The translations under genes and the position numbers were made by a program. A stretch of 12,278 nt of DNA from Pseudopedobacter sp038237895. GTDB lineage: Bacteria; Bacteroidota; Bacteroidia; Sphingobacteriales; Sphingobacteriaceae. Every line of letters starts with the position of its first letter. The first letter of the stretch is position 1. Below the pieces are notes generated by a model. It ran no database searches and had not been told where the DNA came from. It worked only from the letters and a program-made list of their open reading frames with translations. The stretch lies in NCBI GenBank assembly GCA_038237895.1, contig JBBRYE010000116.1:1-12278 (forward strand). The letters are read 5' to 3'. Shown here piece by piece: positions 1 through 6,906 of this stretch.

Positions 1-746
1 AAGAAGCTATAAAATTGTATAATAATAAAGATTATGCTAAGGCTTTGATATTATTTGATGATTTGGTACAACGCTACCGTGGAAGGGCAGAATCTGAAGA
101 TTTATATTACTATTACGCTTATACAAATTATAAATTAAAGGATTTCTTATCTGCTCGTTATCATTTTAAAACTTTTGCAGATACTTATCCAAGTAGCCCA
201 AAAGCTGAAGAATGTAGGTTTTTAGCAGCTTATTGTTATTATTTAGATTCTCCAAATTATTCTTTAGATCAAGATAATACTTATAAAGCGATAGAATCTT
301 TGCAACTTTTTATTAACCTTTATCCTAAAAGTGATAGAGTTGCAGAAGCGAGTAAATTAATTTTAGATTTAAGAGATAAACTAGAGCAAAAGTCTTATGA
401 AAACGCCAAACTATTTATAGATATTGGTGATTATCAATCTGCTGTAATTGCTTTTAAAAATTCTACAAGAGATTTCCCCGATACTAAATATGCAGAAGAA
501 ATGGAGTTTTTAACTATTAAATCTCAATATCTTTATGCTAAAAATAGCTTGGAGACTAAACAAGAAGAACGTTATCAAGAAGCAATTGACGAATATGAGC
601 GCTTTGCAGAAAAATATCCGAAAAGCACTTATTTAAAAGAGGCTACAGATATTAAAGGCGATGCATTAAAAGGAATAGAAGAAACAAAAAAAATATTAGA
701 ATTATATTCGGGAGTTAAAACTGAGAAAAAAGATGAGCAACAATAA
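1..746 (+). CDS. bamD: Outer membrane protein assembly factor BamD, 5'-truncated by the window edge
   Basis: BamD is the TPR lipoprotein of the BAM complex, which folds beta-barrels into the outer membrane from the periplasmic side. The visible 247 codons hold about five TPR-like helical pairs, recognisable by repeated patterns such as KDYAKALILFDDL, GDYQSAVIAFKN and RYQEAIDEYERFAEKYPKS. The frame is open to the first base: codons for E-A-I-K precede the TTG at position 15 and continue the first TPR helix. That TTG is therefore not the start, and the signal peptide and lipobox lie upstream of the window. The C-terminus is short and charged. The last 14 nt overlap rpoZ in another frame, which suggests translational coupling. 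The identification rests on the TPR pattern plus the following rpoZ-coaBC order known from Bacteroidota; another TPR lipoprotein is unlikely. Confidence 0.9.
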   Translation, partial: EAIKLYNNKDYAKALILFDDLVQRYRGRAESEDLYYYYAYTNYKLKDFLSARYHFKTFADTYPSSPKAEECRFLAAYCYYLDSPNYSLDQDNTYKAIESLQLFINLYPKSDRVAEASKLILDLRDKLEQKSYENAKLFIDIGDYQSAVIAFKNSTRDFPDTKYAEEMEFLTIKSQYLYAKNSLETKQEERYQEAIDEYERFAEKYPKSTYLKEATDIKGDALKGIEETKKILELYSGVKTEKKDEQQ

Positions 747-1071
747 CGATATCGCAAAACCAACAGTTTCTGGTACAACAGTTACAAGAGATTTAAGAGA
801 GTTAGATATAACTACTGATAACATTTATGAGTCTTTAGTAATCATAAGTAAGAGAGCAAACCAAATTGCAGCAAACATGAAAGAAGAGTTGCATGGTAAA
901 TTAGCAGAATTTGCTAGCTCTAATGATAATTTAGAGGAGATTTTTGAAAATAGAGAACAGATTGAAATCTCTAAGCATTATGAAAGAATGCCCAAAGCTT
1001 CTTTAGTTGCAATAGATGAATTTACCCACGGAAAGGTTTATCATAGAAATCCGGCTAAAGAACAAAAGTAA
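733..1071 (+). CDS. rpoZ: DNA-directed RNA polymerase omega subunit, Bacteroidota type
   Basis: This is a 112-residue protein of the omega/Rpb6 family, which helps assemble and stabilise the beta' subunit of RNA polymerase. A flexible N-terminus of about 25 residues is followed by the helical core: the NIYESLVIISKRANQIA segment at about residues 30-46 resembles the conserved omega/Rpb6 helix that packs on beta'. An acidic helix (NDNLEEIFENREQIE) and a KASLVAIDEF segment follow. Bacteroidota omega is longer and more divergent than the E. coli protein of about 90 residues, and this one fits the phylum type. The ATG at 733 lies inside the end of bamD (14 nt overlap), so translation is probably coupled. 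coaBC follows within 17 nt. Identification rests on the conserved helix and on position. Confidence 0.85.
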   Translation: MSNNNDIAKPTVSGTTVTRDLRELDITTDNIYESLVIISKRANQIAANMKEELHGKLAEFASSNDNLEEIFENREQIEISKHYERMPKASLVAIDEFTHGKVYHRNPAKEQK

Positions 1072-1088
1072 TTGTTCTATATTTGAGC

Positions 1089-2303
1089 ATGGTTGATATG
1101 CTTAAAGAAAAAAATATTCTTCTTGGCGTTTGCGGTAGCATTGCGAGTTATAAATCGGCAGAAATTGTTAGGTTATTTGTAAAAGCTGGTGCAAACGTTA
1201 AGGTAGTTATGACAAAAGATACTACCTCTTTTATCACACCTCTTACACTTTCTACCCTTTCTAAAAATCAAGTTTTAAGCGCTTATTCTAATCCCGAAAC
1301 AGGCGAATGGAATAACCATGTAGAATTAGCACTTTGGGCAGATTTGATTTTGGTTGCACCTGCAACTGCAAATACTATATCTAAATTTGCCATAGGGTTA
1401 TGTGATAACTTGCTTACTGCTATTTATTTATCTGCAAAATGCCTGGTATATATTGCGCCAGCTATGGATTTAGATATGTGGAAACATCCAACCACCCTTA
1501 AAAATATAGAAAGTTTAAAGTCTTACGGGAACATAATTATCAAACCAAATTCTGGCGAATTAGCTAGTGGTTTAAATGGAGAAGGAAGATTAGCAGAGCC
1601 AGAAGAAATTATCACATTTATAAATGATCAATTAAAAGAAAATTTACCTTTAAAGGGGAAGAGAGTATTAATAACGGCAGGACCAACTTATGAAGCAATA
1701 GATCCGGTAAGATTTATAGGAAATCATTCCTCAGGGAAAATGGGTTATGCTTTAGCAGAAGAGCTTTTAAACAATGGAGCTGATGTTATTTTGGTGAGCG
1801 GCCCCACTAGTTTATCAATTAATAAATTGATAAAAAAAATTGAAGTTACATCTGCTAAAGAAATGTTAGATGCTTGTCTAAAACATTACGATGATGTTGA
1901 TATTTGTATCATGAGTGCCGCAGTTGCAGATTATACCCCTATTGATGTTTCATTACAAAAAATAAAAAAACAATCGAATACTTTTGAATTAGCTTTAACA
2001 AAAACACAGGATATTTTAAAAACTTTAGGAGAAAAAAAGAAAAATCAAATTTTGATAGGTTTTGCATTAGAAACCCAAAATGAGGAACAAAATGCAGCAG
2101 AAAAATTAAACAAGAAAAATCTCGATTTTATTATTCTTAATTCTTTAAATGATGAAGGCGCAGGCTTTAAACATGATACCAATAAAATTACAATCTTAGA
2201 TAAAGATTTGCAAAAAACAACGTTTGATTTAAAATCTAAAAACGAAATTGCCAAAGATATTTGCAACAAGATAATCTCAATTATATGTTTAAAAAGCTTT
2301 TAA
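1089..2303 (+). CDS. coaBC: Bifunctional phosphopantothenoylcysteine decarboxylase / phosphopantothenate-cysteine ligase
   Basis: This enzyme converts 4'-phosphopantothenate and cysteine to 4'-phosphopantetheine, two consecutive cytoplasmic steps of coenzyme A synthesis. The N-terminal flavoprotein (CoaC) domain shows GVCGSIASYK at 13-22, the catalytic His77 in NHVEL, APATANT, and a PAMDLDMW motif at 124-131. The C-terminal CoaB domain starts near 195 with a glycine-rich nucleotide site (TAGPTYE), N212-HSSGKMG and the KIKK segment before TKTQDIL. Length, 404 residues, is normal. I chose ATG 1089; ATG 1098 is almost as good because relatives often start just before the LKxK(N/K)ILLG strand, and the in-frame TTG at 1083 is unlikely. 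Two residues differ from the E. coli pattern: Asp127 replaces Asn of PxMN, and Ser160 replaces the Cys of the ACG clamp. I recall both from other Bacteroidota. The 3' end overlaps the next gene by 19 nt. Confidence 0.95.
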   Translation: MVDMLKEKNILLGVCGSIASYKSAEIVRLFVKAGANVKVVMTKDTTSFITPLTLSTLSKNQVLSAYSNPETGEWNNHVELALWADLILVAPATANTISKFAIGLCDNLLTAIYLSAKCLVYIAPAMDLDMWKHPTTLKNIESLKSYGNIIIKPNSGELASGLNGEGRLAEPEEIITFINDQLKENLPLKGKRVLITAGPTYEAIDPVRFIGNHSSGKMGYALAEELLNNGADVILVSGPTSLSINKLIKKIEVTSAKEMLDACLKHYDDVDICIMSAAVADYTPIDVSLQKIKKQSNTFELALTKTQDILKTLGEKKKNQILIGFALETQNEEQNAAEKLNKKNLDFIILNSLNDEGAGFKHDTNKITILDKDLQKTTFDLKSKNEIAKDICNKIISIICLKSF

Positions 2304-3184
2304 TACTTTTTTGCATTTGCTTTGTGGCTAATGCAGAAGCCCAAGATTTAAATGCTAGGGTACAAATTTTATCTCCACAAATACAAAACACAAATAATAA
2401 ACCTATAGAAGCATTACAGCAGGCAATTTCAGAATTTTTAAATAACAGAAAATGGAGCGTAAATGAGCTTAAATCTCAGGAAAGGATTGACTGTAATATT
2501 GTTTTTAATTTGAAAGAATGGGACGGATCTAGTAATTATAAAGGTGAAGCGCAGATTATAAGTAGTCGCCCTGTTTATGGTACTTCTTATAATACCACTC
2601 TTTTAAGCGTAACTGATAAAAATTTTGAATTCACTTATACAGAAGGCCAACCTTTAGATTTTTCTGACCAAAATTTTCAAAATAATTTAAGCTCGATATT
2701 GGCTTTTTACGCATATATAATTGTTGGTTTAGATGCCGATAGTTTTTCTAAACTTGGCGGAACAGATTATTTTACAAAAGCGCAAACTGTTCTTAATAAT
2801 GCTCAAAACGCACCATTTGGAGGCTGGAAAGCTTTTGAAAATCTGAGAAACAGATATTGGATTGCTGAAAATCTTCAAAATAAAACTTTTTTGCCCTTAA
2901 GGGAAGTTCTTTATACTTATCATAGACAAGGATTAGATTTGATGAGTGATGATTTAAATAAAGGAAGAAAAAACATCGCTACTTCTATAGAAAAATTAAC
3001 CGAGTTGGATAAACAAAAACAAGGTTCAATATTAAACAATATATTTTTCTCTGCTAAATCAGATGAAATCATCGATATATTTAAGAAATCTGATCCATTA
3101 GAAAGAACAAAAGTCTATAACACCATGGTTGAGGTTGATCCAGCAAACTCTTCAAAATACGAAGAATTAAAAACAGCAAAATAA
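2285..3184 (+). CDS. DUF4835 family secreted protein of unknown function
   Basis: This 299-residue protein resembles the DUF4835 family, found mainly in Bacteroidota and without an assigned function. A Sec signal peptide is clear: two lysines, a hydrophobic stretch of about 14 residues, then an AEA-Q cleavage site near residues 18-21. No lipobox cysteine is at the right place, so the mature protein is probably soluble in the periplasm or loosely attached to the outer membrane. The N-terminal mature part (LNARVQILSPQIQ, then a segment ending NNRKWS) and the later GGWKAFENLRNRYW look like family landmarks. I chose ATG 2285 because it starts the signal peptide; the in-frame TTG at 2261 would add eight polar residues before it. 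The gene overlaps coaBC by 19 nt and precedes recN by 24 nt, so it belongs to the same operon. No catalytic motif is visible. Confidence 0.85.
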   Translation: MFKKLLILFCICFVANAEAQDLNARVQILSPQIQNTNNKPIEALQQAISEFLNNRKWSVNELKSQERIDCNIVFNLKEWDGSSNYKGEAQIISSRPVYGTSYNTTLLSVTDKNFEFTYTEGQPLDFSDQNFQNNLSSILAFYAYIIVGLDADSFSKLGGTDYFTKAQTVLNNAQNAPFGGWKAFENLRNRYWIAENLQNKTFLPLREVLYTYHRQGLDLMSDDLNKGRKNIATSIEKLTELDKQKQGSILNNIFFSAKSDEIIDIFKKSDPLERTKVYNTMVEVDPANSSKYEELKTAK

Positions 3185-3208
3185 AACTCTAAATAATTTT
3201 AATAAAAT

Positions 3209-4864
3209 ATGCTAAGTAGATTACTTATAAAAAATTATGCCTTAATTGATAACCTTGATATTAGTTTCGGCAATGATTTAAATGTAATTACGGGCGAAAC
3301 AGGGGCAGGAAAATCAATCGTTTTAGGTGCTTTAGGTTTAATTTTAGGGCAAAGAGCAGAAGGTAAATATTTTTTTAACCAACAGAAGAAATGTATTGTA
3401 GAGGGATTTTTTAATGTTGGACAATATCAATTAAAAAATTTCTTTATAGATAATGATTTAGATTACGAAAACGAAACCGTTTTACGACGAGAAATTGCTT
3501 TAGATGGTAAATCCAGAGCTTTTATAAATGATACTCCCGTTACTTTAAGCATTTTAAAAAATCTTGGTCAGCAATTAATTGATGTGCATTCTCAACATGC
3601 AACTTTAGAAATTAATAATGCAGATTTTCAGCTTTTGGTAATTGATGTTGTTGCTGAGCATCAAGATTTACTAATTGATTATAAAGCCGAATTTCAGAAT
3701 TATAAGAAAAATCAGCGTAAGCTAAAAACTTTAAAAGAAGATATTGATAAAGCTAAATTAGACCAAGATTACTATCAGTTTTTATTTGATGAATTAGAAA
3801 TTGCAGCTATTAATGAAGGCGAACAAGAAAATTTAGAAATTGAGTTAAACAGTCTTTCTCATTCAGAAGAAATTAAGAAAAACTTATTGTCAGCTAATTT
3901 TTTAATTGATAATAGCGAAGAATCTGCTTTACCAAAATTAAAAGAAGCGCTAAATCAGATCCAAAGTTTAGAGAAATACCAACCAAATATTTTGGCTTTC
4001 GCCGATAGATTAAAAAGTGCGATTATTGAAATCAAAGACATTAATGATGAGTTAGAGACTTTAGAACAAGCTACATCTTATAATGAATCTAGATTAGATG
4101 AAGTTAACGAACGCTTAAGTGTATTTTATTCTTTACAGAAAAAGCATCGTTTAAATAATAATGAAGAACTTATTGCTTTTAAAAATGAGCTTTCCGATAA
4201 GTTGAATAAGATTCTCTTTGCAGATGAAGATTTAGAAAAGTTAGATAAAGAATTAGCTAAATCGGAAAAAGAACTTCGGCAAAAAGCTGAAAAACTCAGT
4301 AAAAATAGAGCAAAAGTTATCCCACAAATAGAGAAGCACATTTTAGAAACTCTGGCAGAAGTTGGGATGAATAATTCTCAATTAAAAATAGAACAAAAGA
4401 CCGCTTTAGTTTTGGATAAAGATGGGAATGATGAAATTAGGTTTTTATTTAATGCTAATAAAGGACATCAATTAAATGAGTTAAATAGAGTTGCTTCTGG
4501 TGGTGAACTCTCTCGTTTAATGTTGAGTATTAAATCTTTAGTTGCTAAAAAAACAGCTTTACCAACAATAATTTTTGATGAAATTGATACAGGAGTTTCT
4601 GGTGAAGTTGCTAACCGAGTGGGGATTATAATGGAAGAATTAGCAAAAGATATGCAAGTAATTACAATTACCCATTTACCCCAAATGGCAAGTAAAGGAA
4701 ATGCTCATTACTTTGTTTATAAAGCAACAAAAGATAATTTCACTTACACACAAATTAAGCGTTTAAACGATGAAGAAAGAGTTTTAGAAATTGCTAAAAT
4801 GTTAAGTGGAGAAAACCCAAAAGAATCTGCTTTGCAAAATGCGAGGGAATTATTATACAATTAA
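3209..4864 (+). CDS. recN: DNA repair protein RecN
   Basis: RecN is an SMC-like ATPase that acts early in recombinational repair of double-strand breaks, tethering DNA ends in the cytoplasm. The 551 residues are the usual length. The N-terminal head has Walker A GETGAGKS at 29-36. The middle (about 155-365) is a long charged Glu/Lys/Leu-rich coiled coil with a break in its centre. The C-terminal head has the ABC signature ASGGELS at 429-435, Walker B IIFDE at 454-458, the family DTGVSG loop, and the switch histidine H489 in ITITHLPQMA. All ATPase motifs are intact, so the protein should be active. It is the last gene of the bamD-rpoZ-coaBC-DUF4835-recN run. No hairpin terminator follows it before the toxin-antitoxin pair, so read-through is possible. 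I see no LexA-type operator in the 24 nt upstream. Confidence 0.97.
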   Translation: MLSRLLIKNYALIDNLDISFGNDLNVITGETGAGKSIVLGALGLILGQRAEGKYFFNQQKKCIVEGFFNVGQYQLKNFFIDNDLDYENETVLRREIALDGKSRAFINDTPVTLSILKNLGQQLIDVHSQHATLEINNADFQLLVIDVVAEHQDLLIDYKAEFQNYKKNQRKLKTLKEDIDKAKLDQDYYQFLFDELEIAAINEGEQENLEIELNSLSHSEEIKKNLLSANFLIDNSEESALPKLKEALNQIQSLEKYQPNILAFADRLKSAIIEIKDINDELETLEQATSYNESRLDEVNERLSVFYSLQKKHRLNNNEELIAFKNELSDKLNKILFADEDLEKLDKELAKSEKELRQKAEKLSKNRAKVIPQIEKHILETLAEVGMNNSQLKIEQKTALVLDKDGNDEIRFLFNANKGHQLNELNRVASGGELSRLMLSIKSLVAKKTALPTIIFDEIDTGVSGEVANRVGIIMEELAKDMQVITITHLPQMASKGNAHYFVYKATKDNFTYTQIKRLNDEERVLEIAKMLSGENPKESALQNARELLYN

Positions 4865-4878
4865 ATAAGTCATTTAAT

Positions 4879-4886
4879 TATATTTG
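4879..4886 (+). promoter_or_regulatory. Putative -7 element (TAnnTTTG) for the toxin-antitoxin operon
   Basis: TATATTTG is an exact match to the Bacteroidota -7 consensus TAnnTTTG. It lies 15 nt after the recN stop and 21 nt before the antitoxin ATG, which would give a leader of about 15 nt. No convincing TTTG -33 box is seen at the usual spacing, and I find no clear inverted repeat that could serve as an autoregulatory operator. Its position supports independent transcription of the pair. This is inference from consensus only. Confidence 0.5.
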
Positions 4887-4907
4887 CAGTCAACTAACAA
4901 AGAAGTT

Positions 4908-5108
4908 ATGACGACATTGATCATACAGATAGAAGATAATGAAATTAATTTCTTAAAAAAGATATTAAGAAAAATGAACGTGAAAATTGTTAGTGAAGCA
5001 GACACTTTACCCAATAAACTTACACGAAAAACCATAGAAGACGCAAGAAAAGGAAAAGGTCTTGGAGAGCCGATTGCAGATATTGATGAGTTTATGGATT
5101 CAATTTAA
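4908..5108 (+). CDS. Type II antitoxin of a YafQ-type toxin-antitoxin pair
   Basis: This 66-residue acidic/basic protein precedes a YafQ-like toxin and is inferred to be its antitoxin: it would bind and block the toxin and probably repress the operon. The N-terminal MTTLIIQIEDNE followed by a Lys/Leu helix resembles the start of small DUF2683-like or ribbon-helix-helix proteins (a beta strand, then a helix). The C-terminal part, LTRKTIEDARKGKG followed by DIDEFMDSI, is typical of Phd/RelB-type antitoxins, whose tails wrap the toxin. ATG 4908 is preferred over the in-frame TTG at 4884 because that TTG is part of the likely -7 promoter element. The stop codon overlaps the toxin ATG by one base (TAATG), a standard arrangement that couples translation. 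The antitoxin subfamily is uncertain; the role is well supported by context. Confidence 0.8.
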   Translation: MTTLIIQIEDNEINFLKKILRKMNVKIVSEADTLPNKLTRKTIEDARKGKGLGEPIADIDEFMDSI

Positions 5109-5389
5109 TGTATAGATTAATTCCTACTACCCAATTTAAAAAAGATTTAAAGAGAATAAAGAAACAAAGCAATATTAGCTTTTTGTTAATTTCAGAATTT
5201 CTAAAAAAGTTGACAATTGAAGGTGCTTTAGGCATAGACAAAAAATACAAGACTCACAAACTAAGCGGTAATTATAAGGATAATTGGGAAGCTCATATTA
5301 AGCCTGATTTACTAATAATTTGGTTTGAGGTTATAGAGGAGAAGGAAATAAATTTAATAAGAACTGGTTCACATTCTGAATTATTCTAA
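5108..5389 (+). CDS. YafQ-family mRNA interferase toxin (RelE/ParE superfamily)
   Basis: YafQ toxins are ribosome-dependent endoribonucleases that cut mRNA in the A site and halt growth when the antitoxin is degraded. This 93-residue protein has the family size and order: an N-terminal TTQFKKDLKRIKKQ helix, then YKTHKLSGNYKDNWEAHIKPDLLIIW, and a C-terminal RTGSHSELF. Compared with my memory of E. coli YafQ, the residues equivalent to H50, H63, D67, H87 and F91 are present here as H50, H63, D67, H89 and F93. The tryptophan after the Asp (W68 in E. coli) is Leu68. The frame is intact, so an active toxin is expected. It overlaps the antitoxin stop by one base. The pair stands between housekeeping genes without transposase or phage genes nearby, as is usual for such small modules. 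Confidence 0.88.
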   Translation: MYRLIPTTQFKKDLKRIKKQSNISFLLISEFLKKLTIEGALGIDKKYKTHKLSGNYKDNWEAHIKPDLLIIWFEVIEEKEINLIRTGSHSELF

Positions 5390-5452
5390 ACTTTTATAAA
5401 ACCACTAGAAATTGCTTTAAAATAATTTTAAAATATAAGAAACTTAAATACA

Positions 5453-6271
5453 ATGGCATACAACTTACTAAAAGGAAAAAGAGGAATTATTACGGGCGCA
5501 CTAGATGCAAATTCAATAGCATGGAAAGTTGCAGAAAAAGCACATGAAGAGGGTGCAACTTTTGTGTTAACTAACGCTCCTATTGCCATGAGAATGGGAG
5601 AAATAAATGCTTTGGCAGAGAAAACAAATTCTCAAATTATCCCAGCTGATGCAACAAATATTGAAGATTTAACTAAACTTTTTACGGATGCTCAAGAGAT
5701 TTTAGGTGGTAAAATTGATTTTGTTTTACATTCTATAGGTATGAGTGTTAACATTAGAAAAAAAATCCCCTACACAGAATCTAATTATGATTATTTTGCA
5801 AAAGGGATAGACGTTTCTGCAATGTCTTTGCATAAGATGTTGGCAGTTGCAAAAAAATTAGATGCAATTAACGAAGGTGGAAGTGTAGTTGCTTTAACTT
5901 ATATGGCAGCACAACGTACTTATCCTTTTTATACTGATATGGCTGATATAAAAGCAATGTTAGAATCAATTGCTCGTAGTTTTGGGTATCATTACGGAGT
6001 TGATAAAAAAGTTCGTATCAATACGGTATCTCAGTCTCCAACTCGTACCACTGCAGGCTCTGGAATTAAAGGATTTGATAATTTTTATGATTTTGCTGAT
6101 AAAATTTCGCCTTTAGGAAATGCAGATGCGGCATCTTGTGCCGATTATTGTATTACTTTATTTTCTGACTTAACAAGAATGGTTACTATGCAAAATCTTT
6201 TCCATGATGGAGGATATTCTTCAACAGGTGTAAGTATGGAAGTTATGGATAAGATTGGCGGTGGTGAGTAA
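5453..6271 (+). CDS. fabI: Enoyl-[acyl-carrier-protein] reductase (NADH), FabI type
   Basis: FabI catalyses the last step of each fatty-acid elongation cycle, reducing trans-2-enoyl-ACP with NAD(P)H in the cytoplasm. The 272-residue protein has the atypical short-chain dehydrogenase fold of the family: a nucleotide-binding start KGKRGIITGALDANSIAWKVA, the HSIG strand at 93-96, and the catalytic set Tyr150, Tyr160 and Lys167 (Y-x6-K). SQSPTRTTAGSGIKGF follows as the substrate loop. The Met equivalent to E. coli M159 (here M163), G96 and the Phe after GIKG are kept, so triclosan-contact residues look largely conserved. The segment around Lys167 (MADIKAMLE) and the C-terminal QNLFHDGGYSSTG diverge from proteobacterial FabI, a pattern I associate with Bacteroidota. 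Start ATG 5453 lies 63 nt after the toxin gene. I found no exact TAnnTTTG element in that gap. A strong hairpin follows the stop. Confidence 0.93.
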   Translation: MAYNLLKGKRGIITGALDANSIAWKVAEKAHEEGATFVLTNAPIAMRMGEINALAEKTNSQIIPADATNIEDLTKLFTDAQEILGGKIDFVLHSIGMSVNIRKKIPYTESNYDYFAKGIDVSAMSLHKMLAVAKKLDAINEGGSVVALTYMAAQRTYPFYTDMADIKAMLESIARSFGYHYGVDKKVRINTVSQSPTRTTAGSGIKGFDNFYDFADKISPLGNADAASCADYCITLFSDLTRMVTMQNLFHDGGYSSTGVSMEVMDKIGGGE

Positions 6272-6290
6272 TAGTAAAAAAGAAAAAAGC

Positions 6291-6340
6291 TAAATTTAAA
6301 AGACCGATGAAAATTAAATTTCATTGGTCTTTTAAATTTA
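6291..6340 (+). terminator. Long hairpin terminator after fabI
   Basis: A 22-nt left arm (6291-6312) pairs completely with a 22-nt right arm (6319-6340) around a 6-nt loop; the single non-Watson-Crick pair is a G.U wobble. The stem core is GACC/GGTC plus ATGAAA/TTTCAT, flanked by an A-tract on the left and TTTT on the right, the layout of an intrinsic terminator that can work in both directions. It begins 20 nt after the fabI stop and ends 63 nt before the next gene. It should end transcription from fabI and any read-through from the recN and toxin-antitoxin region. Confidence 0.85.
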
Positions 6341-6402
6341 AGATTTATTTGAATTAAAACTTTAAAATAGTTTTTAGCGTTAAATAACTTAAAGCTTTTA
6401 TT

Positions 6403-6906
6403 ATGAAGAATTTATTCTCTTTTAATTATCTTATTTTATTATTTATATCATCTACAATTTTATCTTCTTGTGCCACTCAAAAAGAAAAACAAGAAAGGAT
6501 AACTTTAATAGATAGCTTAATAAAAAACAATGATTTTAAATTTGTTGCACAACAAGCTAATCCTTTAAGAGGGGGATTAGTATCACAAAGATTGACCCAA
6601 TTAGATGGTTCCTATTTTTTAAAGATTAGCAGTGATACTTTAAATTGTTACTTACCTTATTTTGGAGTAGCTCGGCAAGCTCCTTATGGATCAACAAATA
6701 ATGGAATACAATTTATAAGTACAGATTTTTCTTATGATAAAGCAAATAAAGAAAAAGGAAGCTATCAAATCACTATCATCCCAAAAAATACAGAAAAAGC
6801 TAATAAGCTTTTTCTAAGTATTTCTGAAAGTGGAATGGCAATTTTAAACGTCAATAGCAACAATAGAGATGCTATAAGTTTTACCGGAAATATTGAGAAA
6901 AGATAG
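6403..6906 (+). CDS. DUF4251 domain lipoprotein
   Basis: This 167-residue protein is a predicted lipoprotein: a hydrophobic segment after MKN is followed by the lipobox LSSC at 20-23, with Cys23 as the lipidated residue. The mature part fits my memory of the DUF4251 family of Bacteroidota: FKFVAQQANPLRGG, a strand-rich LDGSYFLKISSDTLNCYLPYFG segment, a YGSTNNGIQFISTDFSYDK stretch, and a final SGMAILNVNSNNRDAISFTG. The function is unknown; a small beta-rich envelope protein is the most that can be said. The gene is preceded by the fabI terminator and is probably transcribed alone. Its TAG stop directly abuts the stop codon of the convergent metB-like gene. The residues after the lipid anchor (ATQKEKQE) contain no Asp at +2, but E. 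coli sorting rules should not be applied here. Confidence 0.82.
   Translation: MKNLFSFNYLILLFISSTILSSCATQKEKQERITLIDSLIKNNDFKFVAQQANPLRGGLVSQRLTQLDGSYFLKISSDTLNCYLPYFGVARQAPYGSTNNGIQFISTDFSYDKANKEKGSYQITIIPKNTEKANKLFLSISESGMAILNVNSNNRDAISFTGNIEKR

Noticed and set aside
15..17. TTG as start of the first gene
   Set aside because: The frame is open to the window edge and upstream codons extend the TPR helix, so the gene is 5'-truncated.
2261..2263. TTG start for the DUF4835 gene
   Set aside because: It would place eight polar residues before a well-formed signal peptide; ATG 2285 fits better.
4884..4886. TTG start for the antitoxin
   Set aside because: It falls within the likely -7 promoter element, and ATG 4908 gives the expected N-terminal strand.
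6344..6375. TTTG and TAGTTTTT as promoter for the DUF4251 gene
   Set aside because: The -7 candidate lacks the final G and the spacing is short.
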